A DNA stretch of 64,000 nucleotides from Halobacteriales archaeon QS_1_68_20. Lineage in GTDB: Archaea > Halobacteriota > Halobacteria > Halobacteriales > PXRE01. The stretch is from the NCBI GenBank assembly GCA_003021085.1, contig PXRE01000015.1, forward strand, positions 1-64,000, in the 5' to 3' direction. The notes under the pieces were generated by a model. It saw nothing but the letters and a program-made list of their open reading frames with translations, searched no databases and was not told where the DNA came from. Both the position numbers and the translations under genes were made by a program. The first letter of the stretch is position 1. Each line of letters starts with the position of its first letter. Below, piece after piece: positions 7,832 through 16,367 of this stretch.

Positions 7832-8212
7832 TCACATCGTGCGCTTGAACCAGGCGACCGACCCGAAGTAGACGGCCAGCCCTGCCATCAGCGCGGCCCA
7901 CAGCACCATCGAGTCGACGGCGACGTCGAGGTTCACCGCGGTGAAAAACACCGTCCCCAGCAACGCCGCCAGCGCCAGCAACGCGTTGTACCCCGACCGG
8001 TAGTGAATCTCGGCCATCCGCTCGTCCCGCTCGCTCCGGCAGATGGTGTCGTCCCAGAGCGCGCCCGCGAACGCGACCGTCCCCCCGACGACGGAGACGC
8101 CCAGCAACAACTCCGTGGAGGCGCCGTCCCCGAGGACGCTCGGCACGCCGACCACCAGTGCCAGTCCGATGCCCATGACCGCCCATGCCGCGAGTCGACG
8201 GTTGTTCACCAT
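7832..8212 (-). CDS. DUF2178-type four-TM membrane protein
   Basis: A 126-residue membrane protein, MVNNRRLAAWAVMGIGLALV onward, with four hydrophobic segments (about 7-25, 34-53, 77-95 and 101-120) and the conserved stretch between helices 2 and 3 (DDTICRSERDERMAEIHYRS). Such proteins occur next to short Xre regulators in many archaea and bacteria, but their activity is unknown. ATG 8212 is chosen because the operator and TATA-like CTTATTA lie just before it; the longer frame to 8323 runs through the promoter. Confidence 0.8.
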   Translation of the reverse strand: MVNNRRLAAWAVMGIGLALVVGVPSVLGDGASTELLLGVSVVGGTVAFAGALWDDTICRSERDERMAEIHYRSGYNALLALAALLGTVFFTAVNLDVAVDSMVLWAALMAGLAVYFGSVAWFKRTM

Positions 8213-8215
8213 TGC

Positions 8216-8235
8216 GTGTAAAGCATGTTTTACAC
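8216..8235 (-). promoter_or_regulatory. Palindromic operator of the Xre/DUF2178 operon
   Basis: GTGTAAA, six bases (GCATGT), TTTACAC: a perfect 7-bp inverted repeat ending four bases before the DUF2178 start codon and directly downstream of the TATA-like CTTATTA (about 8240-8246, minus strand). Binding here would block transcription initiation of a leaderless message. The obvious candidate ligand is the Xre protein encoded in the same operon. Confidence 0.65.
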
Positions 8236-8418
8236 AACGTAATAAGTGTTTTCCACTTAGTCGAATATAGACGACGTATGGTCGCCGACGCTTGTCGTTG
8301 AACGGTGTTGCGTCGGTTTCCACTGTCGACGTCCGAAAACTGCCCGCAGGGCGGCGACAGCGTTGCCGCGGGTACGAAGCCGCAAATCACATACCGGACC
8401 GGTTCGATAGGGGGGACG

Positions 8419-8676
8419 ATGGTAACCGTCGGCGACCTGATCGAGGACGCCCTCTTCGAAGTCCACCACCTGGCGAACCTGACGGGGTCGAGCCACGCGG
8501 ACCGGGCGCGGGACTACCTGCTCAGGGCCCAGAGCGCCACGGAAGAGGAGAAGAAGCGCGAGTACCTGGTCGAGGCGTGCCAGCGCCTGGAGGTGGCGAT
8601 GGACCACAACCCCGGTTTCTCCGAGAGCTTCAAGATGGCCCGGGACAAGGCCCTGGAAGCCGAAGACTCGATCTGA
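8419..8676 (+). CDS. UPF0058 family protein
   Basis: An 85-residue all-helical protein of the archaeal UPF0058 family: MVTVGDLIEDALFEVHHLAN near the N-terminus, DYLLRAQSATEEEKKREYLV and QRLEVAMDHNPGFSESFKMA. Function is not known; conserved His/Glu residues in the first helix (EVHH) suggest metal or ligand contact. Its stop (TGA 8674-8676) shares a base with the ATG of the SRAP gene, so the two form an operon. Longer upstream frames are not conserved in character. Confidence 0.85.
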   Translation: MVTVGDLIEDALFEVHHLANLTGSSHADRARDYLLRAQSATEEEKKREYLVEACQRLEVAMDHNPGFSESFKMARDKALEAEDSI

Positions 8677-9356
8677 TGTGCGGCCGCACCTCGCTTTTCG
8701 TCCCCCCGTCCGAACTCGAGGACCGCTTCGACGCCGAGGTGGTCGACCCGCTGTCGCCGCGGTACAACATCGCTCCCAGCGAGGACCTCGCCGTTGTCCG
8801 CGACGACGCTCCCCACGAGATTCGCCGCCACGAGTGGGGCCTGGTTCCCCCGTGGGCCGACGACCCGGCGGGTAACCGCCAGATCAACGCGCGCGCGGAG
8901 ACCGTCGAGGAGAAGCCGAGTTTCGCCGACGCCGTGGAACACCGCCGGTGTCTCGTGCTCGCCGACGGCTTCTACGAGTGGCAACGGCGCACCGGCGGGA
9001 AACAGCCCTTCCGGATCGAACGCGAGGACGGGGACCCGTTCGCCATGGCGGGCCTGTACGAGCGCCACGACGACCTGACGACGGTGACGGTGATCACCAC
9101 CGAACCGAACGAGGTGGTCGAACCCCTCCACGACCGGATGGCGGTCGTCCTCGCGCCCGGGGAGGAACGAGCCTGGCTGGACGCCGACGACCCCGCCGAG
9201 CGCGCCGACCTGCTGTCGACGCCCGACCCCGACCCGTTCCACGCCTACCCGGTCTCGTCGGCCGTCGACGACCCCACCAACGACTCCCCGGACGTGATCC
9301 AACCCGTCGACGTGCCCGAGGAGGACCCCCAGTCGGGACTGGACGACTTCGCGTGA
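8676..9356 (+). CDS. SRAP family DNA-protein crosslink protein (YedK/HMCES-like)
   Basis: A 226-residue SOS-response-associated peptidase domain protein. The family forms a thiazolidine link with abasic sites in single-stranded DNA and protects them. Active-site residues are present: C2 after removal of Met (MCGRTSLF), N31 (RYNIAPS), R73 (INARAE), E101 (ADGFYEW) and H152 (LHDRMAVVL). The C-terminal 30 residues are an acidic haloarchaeal tail. Start overlaps the UPF0058 stop by one base, implying coupled translation. Confidence 0.9.
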   Translation: MCGRTSLFVPPSELEDRFDAEVVDPLSPRYNIAPSEDLAVVRDDAPHEIRRHEWGLVPPWADDPAGNRQINARAETVEEKPSFADAVEHRRCLVLADGFYEWQRRTGGKQPFRIEREDGDPFAMAGLYERHDDLTTVTVITTEPNEVVEPLHDRMAVVLAPGEERAWLDADDPAERADLLSTPDPDPFHAYPVSSAVDDPTNDSPDVIQPVDVPEEDPQSGLDDFA

Positions 9357-9494
9357 GGAACGGAAAGGGGGGACGACAGTGCCGGGGGCGCGACACCTGC
9401 GGCACGTTCGCACGGAGCGGTTCCACCGGGGGGTTCCAGCAGGCGGCGCGCACCTCGGGCTACCGGCGGTACTGACAAGTGGCTAACTATGTGG

Positions 9495-9503
9495 GATATA
9501 TAG
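9495..9503 (+). promoter_or_regulatory. TATA box of DUF420 gene
   Basis: GATATATAG, 26-34 bases before ATG 9529, the spacing of a leaderless haloarchaeal promoter. Confidence 0.6.
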
Positions 9504-9528
9504 GACTCCCGACCGCTCCCGTGTCGGG

Positions 9529-10128
9529 ATGGCAACGCAGAAAGGGCCGGGAACCGTTCCCCCGGGCATGACGCTGGCCACGCGCGAACGGGTGCCCGCC
9601 CTGACCGCCATCCTGTCGGTACTCGCGCTCGCGCTGGTGTTCGGCGCCGTCTCGGGGGTGTTGCCGGTCGGGTCGCTCCCGCGGGCGCCCGACGCGGTGC
9701 TGGCAGCCATCCCCCACGTGAACGTCGTCCTCTCGGTGGCCGCGATCGTCGCCATCGCCGGGGGCTGGCGCGCGATTCGGCGTGGCCGGGTCGACCGCCA
9801 CAGGCGGGCCATGTTCGTCGCGCTGGGACTGTTCTTCGCGTTCCTGGCGCTGTACCTCTACCGGGTGTCGCTGGTCGGGCCGACGACCTTCGACGGCCCG
9901 TCGGCGGTCTACGGCTACGTCTACCTCCCGTTCCTGGCGATTCACGTCCTGCTCGCAATCGTCTGCATCCCGCTTTTGTTCTACGTGGCCCTGCTCGGCG
10001 TGACGGTCCCGGTCCGGGACCTGGGCGACACGCGGCACCCGAGAATCGGTCGCGTGGCCGCCGCCCTGTGGCTGATCTCGTTCGCAATGGGCGTCGGCGT
10101 CTACCTGCTCGTCCACGTGGCGTACTAG
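9529..10128 (+). CDS. DUF420 family membrane protein
   Basis: A 199-residue protein with six hydrophobic helices (about 21-46, 60-82, 93-112, 124-150, 154-168 and 178-198). The layout and conserved histidines (HVNVVLS, HRRAMF, LAIHVLLA, HPRIGRVAAALWL, LVHVAY) match DUF420, a family related to CtaG/YozB-type proteins found near haem-copper oxidases. A role in cytochrome oxidase assembly is a family-level suggestion; no oxidase gene is visible here. The 3' end overlaps the convergent next gene by four bases. Confidence 0.8.
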   Translation: MATQKGPGTVPPGMTLATRERVPALTAILSVLALALVFGAVSGVLPVGSLPRAPDAVLAAIPHVNVVLSVAAIVAIAGGWRAIRRGRVDRHRRAMFVALGLFFAFLALYLYRVSLVGPTTFDGPSAVYGYVYLPFLAIHVLLAIVCIPLLFYVALLGVTVPVRDLGDTRHPRIGRVAAALWLISFAMGVGVYLLVHVAY

Positions 10129-10373
10129 CCGAGTTTCGCCGCGAGGACCCCGCCGGCTCCGCCGAAGACGACGGGGTACAGCACGCCCATCACGGTGGCC
10201 GACGCTTCCAGTTGCGGGCCGACGTCGAACGTGACGGTGAACAGGAACGTCCCGACGATGGCGAGCAGGAAGTAGCCCAGGACCTGTGAGGCGCCGGCCA
10301 CCGCGCCCCGTTCCACGTCGACCCCCTTCACGTACGTGCCGCCGGTAGCGGTCGACCGCTGGTCAGTGTTCAT
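10125..10373 (-). CDS. Short DUF7978-like membrane protein
   Basis: An 82-residue protein, starting MNTDQRSTATGGTYVKGVDV, with two hydrophobic helices separated by VTFDVGPQLEA and ending VLYPVVFGGAGGVLAAKLG. This matches the last third of the membrane domain of the next two genes (for example VVYPVVFGGVGGWVA in the 11793 gene), so it is a truncated or minimal paralogue that lacks the first two helices. It is intact as a small protein and follows its larger relatives on the same strand. Confidence 0.7.
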   Translation of the reverse strand: MNTDQRSTATGGTYVKGVDVERGAVAGASQVLGYFLLAIVGTFLFTVTFDVGPQLEASATVMGVLYPVVFGGAGGVLAAKLG

Positions 10374-10492
10374 GTGGACACCCCTCTCACCGGACACTTA
10401 ATTCCAGCTATCGAAAGAACTGGTAATTCCGCGTCGGGCCTCGAGGCGGCCGAACCGCCTCACTGCGCCGACCGGAAGCCGGGACGCCCGGG

Positions 10493-11725
10493 CTAACGAC
10501 CGGCCCGCTCGGTGCCGTCGCCGCGGTCCGCGTCGTCGTCTCCCTCGGCGTCACGCCCGGCCGGGTCCGTTCCGGACTCCCGGTTCGTCCCGTCGTCTCC
10601 GGCGTCGGCCGGTCGCTGGCCGGACGGGGAATCGCGCTGGTCGGACTGGGACCGTCGCTCGCCTCGCGGCGACTCGCCGGTCCGCTGCTGTCGAGTACCG
10701 TCCTGGGAGTGCTGGTGACCCGCCCCCGACTGCTGCTGGCGCCCGCTTGACTGCTGGCCACCCTGTCTCCGCTCGCCCTGTCGCTGCTGGCCGCCCGTGG
10801 GTTGCTGGTTACCTCGCTGGGGTTGCTGGTGGCCGCCCTGCGGCGATTGCTGGCGACCCTGCCCCGCCTGCTGGGCCCCGCCTGCACCCGCGCGCTGGCC
10901 GGCCGACCGGGCCTGCTGGCCCTGCGGTGCCTGCTGAGGTTGCTGGCCGTACTGTTGCTGGTGGCCGGGCTGCTGCCGGGTCGGCGTGGTCTGCGGGGAA
11001 CTCGGCTGGTCGGTGGACCGCGCGGCGAGCGCGCCGCCGACGCCGCCCAGCACGGCCGGGTAGGCCAGGCCCATCAGGCCGACCGCCATCACGAACTGCG
11101 GCGCGATGCTCAGGCTCATGCCGAACTCCTCGCCGGTCGGGAGCGTCCAGGCGAACAGGTAGGTCCCGCCGATGGACAGGACGGCGTAGCCCACGACGAC
11201 CGAGGCGCCGGCCTTCGCGCCGTCGGTCGTGCCGGCTACCTCGTTCTTGCGAGCGACGAGGTACCCCGCCCCGAACAGGAGGACGACCGGCACGAGCAAC
11301 CAGACGGGCGTCGGAATGGTCGTGATCAGCGAGTCGAGGCCGGTCTGCATCTCGCCGGCCTGGCCGCTCTGTTCAGCCAGCATCCCGGTGAGGTTGACGC
11401 TCCCGGTGACGAAGTTCATCCACACGCCGCCGCCCATGCCCATGATGCTGATCTCGAACCCGACGTCGACGAAGTGGGCGTTGTAGAACAACCACCCCAG
11501 GAAGTCGACCACCGATGGTATCTCCTCGGTACCCAGACCCCCGGACCCGCCGAGGTCCTCCGCGTTTTCGACGCCGTCCCGGAACTCGACCCACGCCAGG
11601 ACCGCCGTTATCACCAGGCCGACGACCCAGGCGATGGCGCCGTACAGTGCCCCGCGCTTGAGGTCGAACGCGTCGAGCGTTCCCCCACCCTGTCCACCGT
11701 GGTGCTGTTGTTCCGCTCGTGACAT
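10493..11725 (-). CDS. DUF7978-like membrane protein with Gln-rich tail
   Basis: A 410-residue protein. Residues 1-240 are a membrane domain with about five helices, a motif FYNAHFVDVGF in the first extracellular loop, and a last helix ending AYPAVLGGVGGALAAR. Residues about 245-410 are disordered: Gln, Gly, Arg and Ser with tracts such as HQQQYGQQPQQAPQGQQ, later acidic (DAEGDDDADRGDG). The Gln/Arg richness is unusual for a haloarchaeal protein. A TTTTAT box 28-33 bases upstream (about 11754-11759) supports ATG 11725. The family has no known function. Confidence 0.75.
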   Translation of the reverse strand: MSRAEQQHHGGQGGGTLDAFDLKRGALYGAIAWVVGLVITAVLAWVEFRDGVENAEDLGGSGGLGTEEIPSVVDFLGWLFYNAHFVDVGFEISIMGMGGGVWMNFVTGSVNLTGMLAEQSGQAGEMQTGLDSLITTIPTPVWLLVPVVLLFGAGYLVARKNEVAGTTDGAKAGASVVVGYAVLSIGGTYLFAWTLPTGEEFGMSLSIAPQFVMAVGLMGLAYPAVLGGVGGALAARSTDQPSSPQTTPTRQQPGHQQQYGQQPQQAPQGQQARSAGQRAGAGGAQQAGQGRQQSPQGGHQQPQRGNQQPTGGQQRQGERRQGGQQSSGRQQQSGAGHQHSQDGTRQQRTGESPRGERRSQSDQRDSPSGQRPADAGDDGTNRESGTDPAGRDAEGDDDADRGDGTERAGR

Positions 11726-11792
11726 GGAGCCACGTGGACCGTCCTCCGACATAAAACTGGTCGGTATGCGACAGGCGTGACAAGCCGTCGGA

Positions 11793-13082
11793 TCACACAC
11801 CGCGTTCGCCGGACCGCCCGTCGTCGTCTCCGCCCTCGCCGCCGAGTTCGCTGGATCGGTCGGCCGATCCGTCCTGCGGGTCGTCGTCTCCGGCGGGTCG
11901 GTCGCCGGACTCGGGCGGTCGCTGGCCCGGTTCCGGCGTCCGGTCCCGCCCCGGCGACGGGCGCTCCCGCCCGGGACGCGGACGGTCGTCCCCCGGCGCG
12001 TCCGCCGGCCGTTCACCGTCGCGCGGTCGACGTGCCGGCCGCCGGGACGTGGACCCGGCATCGCGTCGCTCTGGGTCCCGCTGTGCCGGGGGCCGCCGAC
12101 TGGCGTCGTGGTCCCGGTCCGGCGGTCGCCGGGCCTCGTCGCGCCGGTTCCCGGGCGGTCGTCCGGTTCCGGCGGGCGGCCCCTGGCGGTCCGCGGGTGG
12201 TCGCGGGTCGTCCGTGGGTTGCCGCTGGCCGTTCGCGGGTGGTCGCGGGTCCTCCGCGGGCGGCCGCGGCGGGTTCGCGGGCGGACTCCGGGAGTTCCCG
12301 GGGCGTTCCTGGGGGCCTGGAGGCTGACGTCGCTGGCGCTCCGCCGGGTCCGGTCTGGCCTCGTCGTCGTTCCTGCGCACGGCCACCCAGCCGCCGACGC
12401 CGCCGAAGACGACGGGGTAGACCACGCCCATCAGCGCGGCGGCCACCGTCAACTGCGGCCTGATGGTGAGTTCGACCACCTCGCCGGACGGCGAGAGTCG
12501 CCAGGTGAACAGGAACGTCCCGGCGACGGCGAGGGCGGCGTACCCGACGACGACGGAGGTGCCGGTCTTCGCGCCCGCCACGGGGTCGGTGACGTCGTTC
12601 CGTGCGGTCACCATGTACCCACCCCAGGCGAGCGTGACGACGGGCACCAGCAACCAGACCACCGTCGGGACCGTCCCCACGAGGCCGTCGATCATGCGCT
12701 CCAGTTCGGTCAACCACCCCATTCCACCCGGTGCGGTCTGGCCCACGCCGAGGCCGGTCACCTCCACGTTCCCGCGGACGAAGTTCATCCACATGCCCAC
12801 GACGCCGAAGTCGAACCCGACGTTCACGAAGTGTGCGTTGTAGAACATGAAGCCGACGGTGTCGAACGCCGACGGCAGGAACTCCGAGAGTTGCTCGGCC
12901 TCGCCGGATCCACCCATCGATTCGAGGGCGGACGCGGTTTGCCTGAACTCGATCCACGACAGGACCGCCGTGACGACGACCCCGAACGCCCAGGCGCCGG
13001 CCCCGAAGATCGCCCCGCGCTTCGGATCGATGGCCGAGGCGAGGCCGCGACGGGCGGGCGGCGGCCGTTGGACTCCCGACAT
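11793..13082 (-). CDS. DUF7978-like membrane protein with Pro/Arg-rich tail
   Basis: A 429-residue paralogue of the 10493 gene. The membrane domain (about 15-235) has the same layout: AIFGAGAWAFGVVVTAVLSW, FYNAHFVNVGFDFGVVG, ARNDVTDPVAGAKTGTSVVV and VVYPVVFGGVGGWVAVR. The remaining 190 residues are disordered but of another type: Pro/Arg repeats such as PPANPPRPPAEDPRPPANG, then RPARRPRDGERP. So the membrane parts are conserved while the cytoplasmic tails differ completely in composition. A TTTATT box near 13108-13114 supports ATG 13082. Confidence 0.75.
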   Translation of the reverse strand: MSGVQRPPPARRGLASAIDPKRGAIFGAGAWAFGVVVTAVLSWIEFRQTASALESMGGSGEAEQLSEFLPSAFDTVGFMFYNAHFVNVGFDFGVVGMWMNFVRGNVEVTGLGVGQTAPGGMGWLTELERMIDGLVGTVPTVVWLLVPVVTLAWGGYMVTARNDVTDPVAGAKTGTSVVVGYAALAVAGTFLFTWRLSPSGEVVELTIRPQLTVAAALMGVVYPVVFGGVGGWVAVRRNDDEARPDPAERQRRQPPGPQERPGNSRSPPANPPRPPAEDPRPPANGQRQPTDDPRPPADRQGPPAGTGRPPGNRRDEARRPPDRDHDASRRPPAQRDPERRDAGSTSRRPARRPRDGERPADAPGDDRPRPGRERPSPGRDRTPEPGQRPPESGDRPAGDDDPQDGSADRSSELGGEGGDDDGRSGERGV

Positions 13083-13287
13083 GCGCCCACGTCCACGGCC
13101 GTCCGTAATAAATCAGTCGTCGCCGCGGCCCCGCGACGGCCGATCCCGGTCGGCGCGTCACCGGCTCCGAACGTGGACGTTTGTTACCACGAAATCGCCG
13201 GGAGGTGGCCGGATTACCAGGCCCCCGGCCGGTACCAAAATATCGTGGCCCAGGGCACTTCCCTCCGAGTCCCCAGGGTTGGATTAC

Positions 13288-13905
13288 ATGCAAGCCGAGC
13301 GATCCCGACCACAGAAACCGTCACGTAACGTGGTGTTCGACGCGCTTACCAGCCGCCGTCGCCGTGACGTCCTGGCCGCTCTCGTGTCTGCGCCGTCCGG
13401 CGTCCGTGAACGGGACCTGGCCGCCCGCCTGGCCGAGGGGGAGGCGTCTGCGGACCAGAACGTCGTCCGCAGGCGTCTCCGCCACCGTCACGTTCCGAAA
13501 CTGGCCGACGCTGACCTGGCCACCTACGACGAGGAGACGGGCCGCCTGGCGCTCACCGACCACCCGCTCCTCGACGTGCCCGTCCTCCAGCAGGTCCTTG
13601 ACGCCGAGGTCGCGGACGACGCGTTCGACTGCCTCGCCAGCAGCCGCCGCCGGCACGTCCTCGCCGTCCTGCGGGACCGGGGGACCGTCGACCGCGACGA
13701 ACTCGCCCGGGCGGTCGCCGACCGCGAGGCCGACTCGACTGCCGACGCAGTCGCGGTATCGCTCTACCACGTCCACCTGCCGAAACTGGCCGACGCTGGC
13801 CTGGTCGACGTCGACGACGAGACGGTCGCGCTCCGGGGGGACCTCCCCCGGGTCCTGCTCGACCTGGTGGACCGGTCGCCGGAATCCGTCGACGTCGCTC
13901 ACTGA
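13288..13905 (+). CDS. Two-domain DUF7344 protein
   Basis: A 205-residue protein with two DUF7344 units in tandem. Unit 1 (about 15-95): FDALTSRRRRDVLAALVSAP and RHRHVPKLADADLATYDEE. Unit 2 (about 112-195): DCLASSRRRHVLAVLRDRG and the full hallmark SLYHVHLPKLADAGLVDVDD. A two-domain form fits binding to a palindromic or repeated DNA site as a covalent dimer. ATG 13288 is chosen; the open frame extends much further upstream but through the divergent neighbour's promoter. It is separated from purF (convergent) by 34 bases. Confidence 0.8.
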   Translation: MQAERSRPQKPSRNVVFDALTSRRRRDVLAALVSAPSGVRERDLAARLAEGEASADQNVVRRRLRHRHVPKLADADLATYDEETGRLALTDHPLLDVPVLQQVLDAEVADDAFDCLASSRRRHVLAVLRDRGTVDRDELARAVADREADSTADAVAVSLYHVHLPKLADAGLVDVDDETVALRGDLPRVLLDLVDRSPESVDVAH

Positions 13906-13939
13906 ATCGACGGGAGTTTCTGTTTCCAGCGGTGGTCGG

Positions 13940-15421
13940 TCAGTCGTCCGCGGGTTCCGGCCCCGTCCGGTGGGGGTCCATCTCCTCGCCCTCCACGTCG
14001 TAGGGGTACTCGCCGGTGACGCAGCCGAGACAGAGGTCCGGGCGGGCCGTCCCGATGGCGTCGGCGATGGCGTCGACCGAGAGGTACGAAAGCGAGTCGG
14101 CGCCGACGGACTCGCGGATCTCCTCGACCGACCGGTCGGCGGCGATCAGTTCCTCCCGGGTGGCCATGTCGATGCCCATGTGACACGGCGCGAGGATCTG
14201 CGGCGATCCGATGCGCACGTGGACCTCCTCTGCGCCGGCCTCCCGGATCAACTCCACCAGCTGGGTGGAGGTCGTCCCCCGGACGATGGAGTCGTCGACG
14301 ACGGTCACCGTCCGGCCCTCGACCGTCGACCGGATCGGGTTCAGTTTCAGCCGGACCGCGCGCTCGCGCTCGTCCTGGGTCGGCATGATGAACGTCCGGC
14401 CGACGTAGCGGTTCTTCATCAGACCCTCCGCGAACTCAACGTCGGAGCCGTCTTCCTGGGCCGCCTCGGCGTACCCCGAGGCGAACGCCCGCCCGGAGTC
14501 GGGGACCGGCATGACGACGTCCGTCTCGACGCCGGCCTCGTCCCAGAGTTTCCGGCCCAGTTCCCGGCGCACCTCGTAGACGAGTTCGCCGTCCAGCACC
14601 GAGTCGGGGCGCGCGAAGTAGACGTACTCGAAAAAGCAGTGGGCGGTGTGGTCGGCCTCGACCAGCTGGTAGGAGTCGAACCCTTCGCCGCCGTCCCGGA
14701 GGACGACCAGTTCGCCCGGGCGGACGTCCCGGACGAGTTCGCCGTCGAGCGTGTCGACGGCGGCGCTCTCGGAGGCGAGCACGTAGCCGTCGTCGAGTTT
14801 CCCGATGCAGAGCGGACGGTTGCCCTGGGGGTCACGGAGGCCCATCACCGTCTCGTCGTGCATAATCGTCAGCGAGTACGACCCGTGGATACGCTCCATC
14901 GTCCGCCTGATCGCCCGCACGAGGTCCTCCTCGAGCAGGTTCCGTGCGAGGTCGTGGGCGATGACCTCCGTGTCGCCGTCGGAGGTGAACGCGTGGCCCT
15001 TCGCCGCCAGTTCCTCGCGGATCTCTTCGGCGTTCACGAGGTTGCCGTTGTGGGAAAGCGCCAGCGAGCCGCTCTTGAACGAGACGGTGAACGGCTGGGC
15101 GCAGGCCTCGTCGACGCTCCCCGCGGTCGGGTACCGGACGTGGCCGATGCCGGCGTTACCGGCCAGCCCCGCCAGGTCCCCGGGGTCGAAGGCGTCGCCG
15201 ACCAGGCCCATCGAGACGTGGTCGTGTTGCTGGAACCCGTCGTGAGTGACGATGCCCGTGGACTCCTGGCCGCGGTGCTGGAGGGCGTACAGCGAGTAGT
15301 AGATGGGCCGGGCCGCCTCGCGGTCGGCCAGCGAGACGCCGACGACGCCGCACTTCTCGGTGGGTCCGTCGGTCCGGGGCGCGGCCGCCCCGTCGGGGTG
15401 GCCGTGGTGGCCGCCACTCAT
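13940..15421 (-). CDS. purF: Amidophosphoribosyltransferase
   Basis: 493 residues. It catalyses the first committed step of purine synthesis: PRPP plus glutamine to phosphoribosylamine. The glutaminase nucleophile is C24 after an expected 23-residue propeptide (TEKCGVVGV). The phosphoribosyl loop is TVVDDSIVRGTTS (372-384). Cysteines C262, C413, C464 and C467 sit where the Bacillus-type enzyme binds a 4Fe-4S cluster, so an oxygen-sensitive cluster is likely. ATG 15421 is supported by a TATA-like AGTAAAAAC (about 15443-15451, plus strand) and a palindrome behind it; an upstream in-frame ATG at 15466 would precede the promoter. Confidence 0.95.
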   Translation of the reverse strand: MSGGHHGHPDGAAAPRTDGPTEKCGVVGVSLADREAARPIYYSLYALQHRGQESTGIVTHDGFQQHDHVSMGLVGDAFDPGDLAGLAGNAGIGHVRYPTAGSVDEACAQPFTVSFKSGSLALSHNGNLVNAEEIREELAAKGHAFTSDGDTEVIAHDLARNLLEEDLVRAIRRTMERIHGSYSLTIMHDETVMGLRDPQGNRPLCIGKLDDGYVLASESAAVDTLDGELVRDVRPGELVVLRDGGEGFDSYQLVEADHTAHCFFEYVYFARPDSVLDGELVYEVRRELGRKLWDEAGVETDVVMPVPDSGRAFASGYAEAAQEDGSDVEFAEGLMKNRYVGRTFIMPTQDERERAVRLKLNPIRSTVEGRTVTVVDDSIVRGTTSTQLVELIREAGAEEVHVRIGSPQILAPCHMGIDMATREELIAADRSVEEIRESVGADSLSYLSVDAIADAIGTARPDLCLGCVTGEYPYDVEGEEMDPHRTGPEPADD

Positions 15422-15463
15422 GGACGCCACTGCGACACCCAGCAGTAAAAACCCACGCTTTTG

Positions 15464-15481
15464 CATCCTCCTGGGAGGATG
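15464..15481 (-). promoter_or_regulatory. Palindrome upstream of purF
   Basis: CATCCTCC TG GGAGGATG, a perfect 8-bp inverted repeat immediately upstream of the purF TATA-like box. Its position suits a transcription-factor site for purine control; it could alternatively be part of the basal BRE region. No second copy was noticed before the other genes of this window. Confidence 0.4.
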
Positions 15482-15735
15482 TATTCAGTTCTTGCGCACG
15501 TTCGTGAATAAACTACGGCCGGGTCGGCGAGAGGCGGGACGGACCGGACTCGGCGGCAATCGGCGGGAGCGGAGACGTCATCGACGCCGGGCGACGAGAC
15601 GCGGACCTGGACGGCTCTGGGTCGGATCCCGGTGAAGTACGCCGGACTCTCGGGCCGACTGAGGCGACTCTCGGGGCGGCTGAAACAGCTCTGGGGCCGG
15701 TCGGGATGTCGTCGAGAACGAGGTGGAAGGGACCG

Positions 15736-15912
15736 TCAGTTGTCGCCGGCCTTGCCCTGCCAGGCGTAGTCGCGCCGCTTGGCGGACTTGCCGAAGCCAC
15801 ACGACGAGCACTCCTTCTTCTTGACGTGGTAGGACTTCTCGCCGCAGCGACGGCACTTCACGTGGGTCGTCGTGTTCTTCTTCCCCTGTGCGGGGGTTCC
15901 GTCGGTGGTCAT
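15736..15912 (-). CDS. rpl37e: Ribosomal protein L37e
   Basis: A 58-residue zinc-finger protein of the large ribosomal subunit: [40 protein letters not shown] (zinc ligands C20, C23, C35, C38), [19 protein letters not shown]. Length and sequence are typical. Its ATG overlaps the Lsm stop by four bases (ATGA), the conserved haloarchaeal lsm-rpl37e pair. Lying just upstream of purF on the same strand, it may be read into purF, although purF has its own promoter. Confidence 0.95.
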   Translation of the reverse strand: MTTDGTPAQGKKNTTTHVKCRRCGEKSYHVKKKECSSCGFGKSAKRRDYAWQGKAGDN

Positions 15913-16133
15913 GGATGTATCGAGACGAGGTTGTCGCCGCGTATAATCGTTGTGTCTTCCACCTGCTCGGGTTCCTCCTCGAAGTCGTGATCGCCCGCCG
16001 CAGGTTCGAGCACGACGTTCATGTGCTGGTCGTACCCCGCGAGCTCTCCGACGTAGTGTTCGCCGCTCTTGAGACGGACGCTGACCACGTCGTCGAGCGA
16101 GTCCTCCAGCACGTCGAGCGGACGTCCAGGCAT
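15909..16133 (-). CDS. lsm: Lsm/Sm-like RNA-binding protein
   Basis: A 74-residue archaeal Sm protein, [20 protein letters not shown], with the Sm1 motif ([26 protein letters not shown]) and Sm2 motif ([11 protein letters not shown]) split by an acidic loop ([14 protein letters not shown]). Such proteins form heptameric rings that bind U-rich RNA and tRNA. ATG 16133 is preferred over 16139 because a TTTATG-type TATA element lies 25-30 bases upstream. First gene of the lsm-rpl37e operon. Note the quoted stretch is one continuous Sm fold. Confidence 0.95.
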   Translation of the reverse strand: MPGRPLDVLEDSLDDVVSVRLKSGEHYVGELAGYDQHMNVVLEPAAGDHDFEEEPEQVEDTTIIRGDNLVSIHP

Positions 16134-16367
16134 ACCCATACGGCCACGCGATATGCCCATAAACGTACCGGAACTCGGTGTAAAACGTTGTGGCCGGCGG
16201 CCAGGGACGCGGGTTCCGCTCGATCCTCCGCCGCTTGGCCGCAACGAGTTCCGGTGCGGGTCCGGCGGCAGGCTACGTGAGCACGCCACTGGCGCTCGAA
16301 AGACAAGCTTACCGCTGTCAACTCGTGAATTAGCTTATCCCTGCGCTGTTCCTCCGCTGAGACGAGT

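Noticed and set aside
13181-15448. Very long open frame on the strand opposite purF and beyond
   Set aside because: Mirror frame caused by high GC and third-position bias; purF on the other strand has full motifs and the long peptide has no family character.
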